Positions 56,707 through 64,000 of a stretch of 64,000 bases of DNA are shown piece after piece (position 1 is the stretch's first letter; each line of letters begins with the position of its first letter). This DNA comes from Pyropia haitanensis (taxonomy: Eukaryota; Rhodophyta; Bangiophyceae; Bangiales; Bangiaceae). The position numbers and the translations under genes are program-made. Where the stretch lies: contig SDUX01000003.1 in NCBI GenBank assembly GCA_008729055.1, positions 496,001 through 560,000 on the forward strand. The letters are read 5' to 3'. The notes under the pieces were generated by a model. That model was not told the DNA's origin. It saw only the letters and a program-made list of their open reading frames with translations, and did not search any database.

Positions 56707-57391
56707 GGGGAGCTGCGGGCGGGGGGTGTTGGAGGGGCGGGGAGTGGTGGAGAGGCGGGCAGGGGGAAGAGGAGCGGATGGGGGGTGGGGTAGGCCTGTT
56801 GCCCCGTGCACGCACTCTCGACTGTGAATAGTTTCTTGTTTTTCTGCCCGTGGCGGCGTCCACTCTCTGTCCGGTACTCTGTCGCGCTCCACCTGGAAGG
56901 GCCGGCCGACGGCGGGGTGCTCTTTGGGGGGGTCAGGCATCCAGACGACACTCCCCCAACGGGTGTCCAGCTCTGGCCCTTGCCCAGCGCGGCTTCTAGC
57001 GGCCCCAGTGGTGCAGGCTGCAGCATAGCACCACCAACGGTGTACGAGACCACCTGCCGGCACAACGCCACCGGGCCACGTACTGAGTGCGTCATCGGGT
57101 GGAGCCGGCAGCCCGCTGGGGCGCACGTCGCACGTCACAGCAAGCATGCAAATAAATAGCCGGCACGTGCGCGGAAAGGCACCACACCCGTGTGTCCGGT
57201 GCCTGTTTGTACTCCCAGGCATCAGAGAAAAAAAAAAAGTATGGGGAGGGGGGGGGTGGGGAAAGAGAGCGCGAGAGGAAAGGAGACAACAATAAAAGTA
57301 CACGGCAGCCGCTCCCGCAGGCAACCACCCCTCTGCCCGCCTCCTGGCCGCCCAGCAGCCTTCCCCTCCCCCAGCAGAGACCCCCCCGGCG
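56707..57391. other. Convergent intergenic region
   Basis: 3' regions of the DJ-1 gene (+) and the SLC25 carrier gene (-). It contains a G-rich tract (56707-56790) and an A10-type run at about 57230. No gene is recognised. Confidence 0.6.
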
Positions 57392-59421
57392 TCAGTGCCC
57401 CCCCCGCTTGGCCACCCCGCTCATGTCCACGCGGAGAACCTCGGCGACGCCCTGCCGCACCAGCTCATATACAGAAAAAAAGACGGCCGACTGGACCGTC
57501 TTGGCTGCCACCCGCGGGACCAGGCCCCGCGCAAACGCGCCTGCGCCCTCCTCCCGTGCAATCGTCACCGCCGCGTGCGCGACGCCGCGGTAGCGCAGCG
57601 TGCCGCCCGTGGCGGGCGAGGCGATCTGTGTCATGAGCCGCGTCTTGACCACATCTATCGAGGAGAGAAACAAACAGGCGGGACCGCAGCGCACGCGACA
57701 TTACAAAAAAAACAACAACAAGGCAGTGCGGGTAACAGAGCAGCGGTCGTCAGTACGGATCCAGGTTGAGCAAAAACGCCCACCCCGCACACACGTGAGC
57801 CCAGAGTGCCGGAGCCGAGGAGCCGTGCCGCAGAAGCCACCCCGCCGGACACCACTCCGGACGCCCCTCGCCCCGCTCCACACGCCAAGAGGCACACCAC
57901 CCCTGCAGTGCAACGCGTGACATCCTCCGTCCTAAGCGAGTGCGCCAATGCGCGCCGCACCCACCGCTCGCGCGGTGTCGGCACGAGGGCACCCATCAAT
58001 GACACCTTCACGACGCGTTCGTGCACGCCATCCTCGCTCTCGCGCCCCCCCCGCCCCTCCCACCGTGTTCCCCACAGGCAACGTACCCAGCGGATTGCTC
58101 ACAAAGGACGCAACCGCACCACTCACAGCGCCGACGCCGAGCCCCCGGCGGAGCCGTTCCCCCCCTCCTCCCCCGCCATCCCGCTCCGCCGCACGCCGCC
58201 TCTCCCGCGTCTGCAGCGCCTCGTACATCAAAAACTCGGTCGCGGCAAACGGGATGTCCCGCGCCAGCTGCGCGGGCAGCCCCACGTACACCGCCGCGAG
58301 GCCCTGCCCCCGCAGCGAGGCGAGCGCCCCGCCAAAGCCGCCATACACGCCCACCTGCAGCCGCTGCTTGATGAGCTCACACGGCGCGCGGACGAGGCTC
58401 GCCGCCGTGTCGCCCACCGCCGCGGCGAGCGCGACCGCCGCGGGCGCCCAGGCGGGGCCAAACCGCGGCAGCAGCGCCGCCTTGGTGCTCTGGTAGACGC
58501 CCATGTAGAGGGCGGCGGCGGGGACGACGCCGGCCAGCGCCGGCGCGAGGCCCCGGTACAGGCCGCGGCCACCGGCGCCGGCCAGGGCGGTCGTCCGTGC
58601 CGCCGCCGTGGACCGTACGAGCCGCGTCAGCAGGCGGGCCCGGCCGCCGGCCGCGGCAGCAGAGGAGAGCAAGGCGCCGCCGCCGCCGCCGCCACCCGCT
58701 GCACCCGCCCCGGCAGCCGCGCCACGCAGGACCCCCCCCCCTGCAGCGGCGGCGGCAGAGCCGCCCGCGCCGCCAGCCGCGGCGGCGGCGGCGGCGCCCG
58801 CCCGCGACGCCGCGCCCGCCCGGGCGGCGGCCTGCAGCCGCGTCTTTGCCGTGTCGAGCGGCAGCAGCGCCGCGCGGACAAGCCCCGCGGAGAGGCCCCC
58901 AGACAGGAGGTGCACGGCGAGCGCCTGGCCCGCCGTCGCGGGCGGGTGTGGGGGCCGCCGCCGTGGGGGGGTGCGGCCGCCGCCACCGCCCGCACCCGCC
59001 ACCACCGGCGCCGGCGGCGGCGGCAGCGGCGGCGCCGGCGCCGGCGACGATGGCAGCGACGGGGAAGCGGCGGCGGTGGCGGCGGCGGCGGCAACGGCTG
59101 CGGCGGCGGGCGCCGCGCCTGCAGCGGCCGCCGGCGCAGAGGGGCTAGACCACCGCCGCGGCAGCGGCGCAGCGGGGCGCGCAAAAAAGGGGGTGAGGAG
59201 CGGCGGCCGCCGCCGCCGCCGCCGCGGCGCGCCGGCAACGACCGCAGCGACCGCCGGGGCGGGCGGCGGGGGGGGCGGAGGGGGGGCGGCGGCGGCAGCG
59301 GCGGCGGCAGCGGCGGTCGCACGCCGCCGCCGACCAACGACGGGCACGGCAGCGAGGAGGCGGCCGCGGGGGGGGGGGGGGAGGGGGGGGGGGCGCCAGG
59401 TCGCCTCGCGCAGAGGCCCAT
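57392..59421 (-). CDS. Mitochondrial carrier (SLC25), S-adenosylmethionine-carrier-like
   Basis: Two exons: complement 58087-59421 and complement 57392-57654, with a 432-bp intron (donor GTACGT, acceptor ATAG). The join reads SNPLD-VVKTRLMTQ, recreating the third carrier signature Px[DE]xx[KR]. The other repeats are LSGGLSAGLVRAALLPLDTAKTRLQ (PLDTAKTR) and VRAPCELIKQRLQVGVYGGF (PCELIK). GLYRGLAPALAGVVPAAALY and AVYVGLPAQLARDIPFAATE follow the first two signatures; the latter, with R-D-I-P-F, is characteristic of SAM carriers (Pet8/SLC25A26/SAMC), which exchange SAM for S-adenosylhomocysteine. A long N-terminal Ala/Pro/Arg-rich region precedes repeat 1; its frame shifts at C runs near 59374-59392. 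ATG 59421 (MGLCARRPGAPP) is a tentative start, since the main frame has only GTG at 59497. A long Ala/Gly insert lies in the first matrix loop. Confidence 0.88.
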
Positions 59422-59874
59422 GGCAGAGCGGAGCAGAGGCAGGGGACGAAGAGGGCAGCAAGGGAGGCCAGGAGGGGGGGGGTTGGTGGGACGGCACAAG
59501 CGGGACCAGACGTAAGGGTGGCAGAGGCAGAAAACGGGGGGAACAAAGTCAACGAGAATGGGGAGGGGAGGGACAGGCCGGGATAGGCGGGGCAACGTGG
59601 GGAAGTGGACGGGCGCCGGGATGGCCACGGGCGGTGACCGTGGGCGGGGCGGGGTGGGGCGGCGCGGGGCAGGGTACGACGAGGTTGGCCGAGGCCGGCA
59701 AAGGCGCAACGGGGCGGGGTGGGGCGGGGGGGGGGGAGAGGAAGACAGAGAAGAGACCACAGGTGCGGTCAGGGCACGGCTCGCGCGCCGTCGCCGCGAG
59801 CACCGCCGTGCGCGTGGAGGCGCCCCAACCTCCCGCGCCGACGCCGCCTCTGCCGTGGCGTGTGTCACGGCGGC

Positions 59875-59907
<33 letters not shown>

Positions 59908-60427
59908 AGGAGCGCCCCGCCCCTCGCCCCCTCCGGCGGCCCTTCCCCGGCAAAGGCGCACCACCGATCCAGCACGCGCGTGGGGGAATGAATTGAATGC
60001 ATGGCGGCGGCCGCACGCGGCGGCGCGGGGGGCGGAGATCGGAGGACTATTCACGATTTATTCGACTCAGCAGACGACTTGCGCGGCAAATCGTGCGTTC
60101 CGGGGCAATCCAGCCACAAAGCGACTCAAACCTGTCTCAGAGCTAAGACCGCCTCACGAAGGCTTCCCAGATCCTGAGCCAGTGGCTCAACGAGCTGAGT
60201 AAATCTGTCGAGTAATTTCATTTTTTTATTCGTGAAGTGTCAAGCGCAGCCGTGGCCCCCTCACGGCTGGCTCGCGTGACCGTTGCGCGCGCCGACGGCG
60301 CGCTCAAGCCGCGATCGCCCTTCACGCGCGCCGCATCCTTTGCCTCTTTCCTCCTGTCTGTCCCCGTGCCAACCCTGGCTTGCTCGGTGAACTTCTCTAC
60401 CTCGGCGCCTGTGCTTCGCGCAACGTC
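59422..60427. other. Intergenic region upstream of the transposase
   Basis: GC-rich to 60040, then an abrupt change to AT-richer sequence (60040-60240), which probably marks the left end of the mobile element. ATTCACGATTTATTCG at 60049-60064 has weak inverted similarity to TTTTTTTATTCGTGAAG near 60220-60236. I could not define terminal repeats because the right end lies beyond the window. Confidence 0.45.
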
Positions 60428-62557
60428 ATGATGCTGAATACCCTCTGTGACGCTGGCACCGTCGAGCCAGATCTGGAGGAGCTGGCTGGGGCGCTGTCTG
60501 CGGGACGCGCTCTGGAGGGCTGGGGTCGGCAGGGCGGAGACGCTGCACTGGGCGAGTGGGTGTCGAGGATTGTCACCATCGTGGGGGCGTTGGAGACAGA
60601 CGCCCGGGAGCCATGGGCCGCCGTGCCGTCGCTTTTCCGCACTTTCTCGTCCGTGCGGTCAGGCGGCGACTGCCAGGCGTCCGAGCTGGTAGAGCTTGCC
60701 GAGTTGGCTGACCTGGTCACCATCTGCAGCCAGTCCAACCGCGCTGCCCCCCTGGCGAGAGATCTTGTGGGGCGGTTTTTCCGGAAGAGCATTGAGCAGG
60801 GCGCGTTTTATAGGGACGTGCGTATGACCCCGCAACACTTTGACCAGCTGGTGGCGCGCGTGGCGCCCCACCTGCCTGCCGGCCTGCGGGGGCCAGCCGC
60901 CATACCCCCACGGTGGCGTATCTTCACGGTGCTGTTTTGGCTCGCGCAAGGGGGTCGTCAGCGAGTCGTCGCCCGAGCTGTGGACGTAGCGGAGTCGACG
61001 CTGTCTAAGATTTGCACTCCTGTTGTCAACGCGTTGATCTGTGGCCTCCCGTGCCTCACTTGGCCGGACCACGCCGAGCGTCAGCGCATTGGCGAAGCGT
61101 TTTCCAACCTGACGGGTGGAAACCTTTCCGGGTGGCGCGGTCTGTACGGTACATCCGCATTGTCTTTTGCGCTTCATTCTTCGTGTGCAGCTCATCATTG
61201 TATCGTGTGATGCACTCTGTTTGACTTGGGTTGCTGCCGCACAGGGGGAGGGGGGGGTATTGACGCGCCATTTATTGATACCCTGGCACTCTGTTCCGGT
61301 GTTTGTCATCAAGGCGAGAGAACGGGGGGTTTATGAGCATGCCTGACACAACCCTTTACTGTATTGTCACGCGCTCCTCGTCGCTGCCTTCTTCTGTTTT
61401 GATGGCTTGTTTGACTGCGTCAGTTGCGGCGCGGTAGATGGGTGTCTCACCCCGTTGCTCACCCCTTTTGGGGAGCACAAGGAAGATTTTACCGACAGGC
61501 ACGCCAGGTGCTCGCTGTTGGTTCTCGCCATCACGGACACGCGCCTGTTCCGTTACTTCGCTGGCGGGTTTCCCGGGTCTCGAGGGGACTCTCTCGTGTT
61601 CAAGGAGCGATCGTGGCACAGGGCGATGCTGTCGATTGACCACTTCCGGCGCCCGCTTGCCGACGGAGAATTCATCCTTGGAGATGCTGGGTTTGCGCTC
61701 ACCGCCTTCCTGGTACGCTGCCGCGGTAGGTCGGGTTTGTATTGACATTTTGGTTAGCGACTGCTGGGTGTTTCTCGTTGCTGAAGCGTCACAGCGCGCC
61801 TCGGCAATGGGCGGCATCTTTTGCAGATTGAGTCGCAGGGGTTGTCGACGAGGGAGGAGGTGGGAGACGGGGGGGGGGGGGGGTGGACAGGGAGCGCGGG
61901 GGCGTGACGTGTTGTGCAATGTTGCATCCATTCCTGTCCTCCTCGCGCGCCGCTGGGGCGCAGAGGGGGCGGGGGGGGGGGGGGAGGCGGGGTGCTCTCT
62001 TGCTGCTACCCGCCCCCCTCGGGGAGGCGCAGGGCGAGGGAGGCTTGTCAGAGCCCCACGGGAGGAAGACCTGACGCCTATCGTGGTTGTATCTGTCTTG
62101 CTGCTGGGGTCATCATGTGCAGACGTGTCTCCATTGTTGTCGGGTTTTATCTCTCTTTTCCTGTCTATTGCCCATTCCACAGATAACACCTTTCCGGGAA
62201 GTGGACATGCGCGGCCCAAACCTCGCGTCCATGCGGCGCTTTAACCATCTACACGCAAAAATGCGCGTCGTAGTCGAGAACGCTTTTGGACGCCTCAAAG
62301 GCAGATGGCACGTGTTGCGGATGATCAACGCTCACCCGGAGCTGGCTGCTAGTGTGCAACATGCATGCATCCTCCTCCACAATTTCCTGGAGGACCGGAA
62401 CGGCGCCTATGAGGCAGACCCCAGCGCGCTCGAGGAGGACAGCAGCAACTCCGTAGTTGCTGCGGAAAGTGATGAGACACCCTCCTCTGCTGGCGCCCGC
62501 CGTCGCATTGAGCTGGTCAAGGCTCTGGGGCTTCCCTGGGTGGATGCCCCTCAATGA
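60428..62557 (+). CDS. PIF/Harbinger-family transposase (HARBI1-like DDE nuclease)
   Basis: Three exons (60428-61131, 61424-61712, 62183-62557; introns 292 and 470 bp with donors GTGGCG and GTACGC) encode 455 aa without a stop. The first exon holds the helical DNA-binding region with MTPQHFDQLVARVAPHL and RWRIFTVLFWLAQGG, then VAESTLSKICTPVVNAL. The first exon join gives LSGCGAVDGCL with catalytic D240. Next come HKEDFTDRHARCSLLVLAITD (D273), FPGSRGDSLVF and LGDAGFALTAFL. The second join continues ITPFREVDMRGPN. Catalytic E363 lies in VVVENAFGRLKGRW, and HACILLHNFLED is the family's C-terminal signature. All three DDE residues are present, so the enzyme could be active. It is convergent with a Myb-like gene at 63.2 kb, the usual partner in this superfamily. 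ATG 60428 is the first in frame. Confidence 0.93.
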
Positions 62558-63221
62558 TTGTAGCCATCTGGGGGGGTAGGGGCGGCGGGTCAGCGGATTG
62601 GCGCGGATGCCCCAGCGCAGTTGAGGAAGGGGTGGGTGAGGGGGGAGCGAGCGGGTTTGTGGGAAAGGACGCTGCGGCGGGCTCCAGGGTGCGGAGCGTT
62701 GGGGGCTGGGGGGGTGTGTGTCGGTGGGGTGGCCGTGCAGGATTGAGTGACGCGGCTGGCTGCGGAAGGGGGGGGAGAAGAAGGTGGGGCGGCGGAGCAA
62801 GACCTAGGCAGGAAGGACAACAGTGACAAGCTCCAGGGGCGCAGCGCGACATCCGATTACTGTGGGGAGGGGCGCCAGAGAGGACGGACGGGCAACGTAG
62901 CTGCGGGGAGCCTGGTGGGGGAGGTGTTCCACGCTCGCGGGGTGCGGAGGGGGAGGGGGGGGGCGCAGGGCACGATGCTCTGTGCGAGTGGGTGGAAGTG
63001 TGGGCAAAGGCGTGAGGGGGGAGGATGCCGATAGGGCGTTGAGGTCAAGCAAGCCACTTGAGAGGCAGGGGCCACGAGAATGTGAAGAAGGGTGGGCGGG
63101 GGGGCGCGGGGTGGAGCTCGAGCGACCAGTGAATGACGGAGGAGAACAATCGTTCATTCAACCAACAAACAAGAAAGAAACGGATGCGTGGAGTATAACC
63201 GAAAAGAGCGAGTGCCTACTA
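62558..63221. other. Spacer between transposase and Myb-like gene
   Basis: G-rich + strand with no recognisable gene; shared 3' region of the two convergent transposon genes. Confidence 0.6.
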
Positions 63222-64000
63222 TTACTGCGCACGGCGGGCCTTCTCGGCGTACGCGTTCAGCATATTCACCATGGCGCGGCGCACATCAGTGTCCGTGACG
63301 TCATCCGCCTCAGAGCCCCGCCCAGCCGCCCCGCTCGCGCCCCCGTTGCCCGCCCCACTGGCCCCCTCCGTGACAAGCTTTTGCTGCAAATACTCGCGCA
63401 GTACGGCCGCCGCCGTGGGCTTCTTGGTCTTCTTGGGCTTGGGCGAGCTGGCCTCGATCTCGGCGGCGGTCGCCGTGTGCGAAGGTGCCTTGCTGGCGGG
63501 GCTGCCGGATGAGAAGGAGGAACTGGCCTCCTCACTGCCAGTGCCCGCGCCGCCATCGCTCTCGCCGCCAATGCTCTCCGCTGCTGACCCGCCGTCGCTC
63601 TTGCTGCCCTCTCGGTCATCAGCTGCAGCGTTGTCCTGCCCCTCATCGCCATCCATTCCTTCAGCAACTGAGCTGTCCCCCCCCGTACTCCCCCCTGCTG
63701 GCGGCCCGCCCGGGGCGCGCCCAGCGGCGGGCGAGCCGGGGCTCGCTGCAGCATCCGCGCACATGTCCATCGGCTCGTGCACCGTCTGCTGGGTTGAAAC
63801 GTGCGACTTTTTAAACGCCTCGCGCGCCAGGTCGAAAAGCATAGCCCCGCCAAACTTGATAATCTGGTCCTCCTTGTGGGCCGCACTCATGCCCGTACCC
63901 TTGATAACCGCGCACGTGGCAATAAAGCGGGTGCGGAGGTTCTTAATCTTCTTGTCCACGGCGGCGACCGTCCGCGTGCGCGCCATGGGCTGGTCGGCTG
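63222..64000 (-). CDS. Myb/SANT-like DNA-binding protein of the Harbinger element (5' end outside window)
   Basis: The frame is open from the right edge to the stop at 63222; an ATG at 63986 is probably internal, since residues before it (ADQPMARTRTVAAVD) fit the fold. The visible start, VAAVDKKIKNLRTRFIATCA and then VIKGTGM, resembles the last helix and linker of the trihelix/Myb-SANT domain found in Harbinger-associated proteins; the first helices would be upstream. An acidic Ser/Gly/Asp-rich middle follows, then a basic, nuclear-localisation-like SPKPKKTKKP. A C-terminal helix (AVLREYLQQKL; VRRAMVNMLNAYAEKARRAQ) could be a protein-protein interface. In PIF/Harbinger elements such proteins bind the transposon ends and bring the transposase to the nucleus; that role here is inferred from position and domain. 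Confidence 0.6.
   Translation of the reverse strand, partial: ADQPMARTRTVAAVDKKIKNLRTRFIATCAVIKGTGMSAAHKEDQIIKFGGAMLFDLAREAFKKSHVSTQQTVHEPMDMCADAAASPGSPAAGRAPGGPPAGGSTGGDSSVAEGMDGDEGQDNAAADDREGSKSDGGSAAESIGGESDGGAGTGSEEASSSFSSGSPASKAPSHTATAAEIEASSPKPKKTKKPTAAAVLREYLQQKLVTEGASGAGNGGASGAAGRGSEADDVTDTDVRRAMVNMLNAYAEKARRAQ

Larger units (their letters stand above)
60428..64000. mobile_element. PIF/Harbinger-type transposon, partial (right end outside window)
   Basis: Transposase (+) and Myb/SANT-like protein (-) lie 0.66 kb apart in convergent orientation, the two-gene layout of autonomous PIF/Harbinger elements. The left limit is probably within 60040-60240; the right end and terminal repeats are not in view. 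Confidence 0.6.

Noticed and set aside
60237..60431. Upstream frame (64 aa) as first exon of the transposase
   Set aside because: It is in a different frame, has no clear donor near its end, and its Ser/Arg-rich sequence has no family match; the ATG at 60428 suffices.
1..64000. Bacterial contamination or a bacterial-type operon
   Set aside because: GT-AG introns interrupt LSM5, guanine deaminase, PSMD9, AP-1 mu, LHCR, the carrier and the transposase, and gene content is eukaryotic throughout.
1..64000. tRNA, rRNA or CRISPR array
   Set aside because: No cloverleaf with a convincing T-loop, no rRNA core sequence and no regularly spaced direct repeats were seen by eye; a covariance-model scan would be decisive.

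Overview
The window is nuclear DNA from a very GC-rich, intron-poor red alga, most likely of the Bangiales (Porphyra/Pyropia type). Three things support this. First, 45615-46955 encodes a red-algal LHCR chlorophyll-binding protein with an interrupted coding sequence. Second, seven genes are split by GT-AG introns of about 190-610 bp. Third, coding sequence is saturated with Gly/Ala/Pro runs from GGC/GCC repeats. There are no bacterial-style operons, no CRISPR array, and no tRNA or rRNA that I could recognise. All names come from reading translated sequence, not from a database search.

Layout from left to right. 0.1-2.8 kb: LSM5 and a guanine-deaminase-like enzyme, both on the minus strand. 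5.7-8.3 kb: an atypical SDR-fold protein and mitochondrial cytochrome c1 (+). 8.8-11.2 kb: the proteasome-assembly PDZ protein PSMD9/Nas2 and a small heat-shock protein (-), the latter with a heat-shock-element cluster upstream. 13.9-17.0 kb: a SANT-domain protein (+). 17.5-18.7 kb: a DNA-transposon-like element bounded by about 33-bp inverted repeats. 19.2-30.6 kb: a coiled-coil WD40 protein, AP-1 mu, 3-hydroxyisobutyrate dehydrogenase and an inositol-tetrakisphosphate 1-kinase (+). 31.6-41.1 kb: TBCCD1 and a very large Gly/Ala/Gln-rich protein with an Sgf11/Sgf73-like C2HC zinc finger (+). 41.1-45.6 kb: a long stretch without recognisable genes. 45.6-49 kb: LHCR (+) and an unknown membrane protein (-). 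49.4-56.7 kb: a pullulanase-type debranching enzyme and a DJ-1 family protein (+). 57.4-59.4 kb: an SLC25 carrier resembling S-adenosylmethionine carriers (-). 60.4-64 kb: a three-exon PIF/Harbinger transposase with an intact DDE triad, convergent with a Myb/SANT-like gene that runs off the right edge.

The genes are mostly unrelated housekeeping functions (mRNA decay/splicing, respiration, valine catabolism, trafficking, proteostasis, floridean-starch breakdown, light harvesting). They are neighbours rather than a pathway. The one functional pair is the transposase and Myb-like gene at the right edge.

Two features recur. At least six genes change reading frame exactly at long C or G homopolymers, most simply explained by sequence-length errors in those tracts. 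Also, most intron donors I could place read GTACGT rather than GTAAGT.
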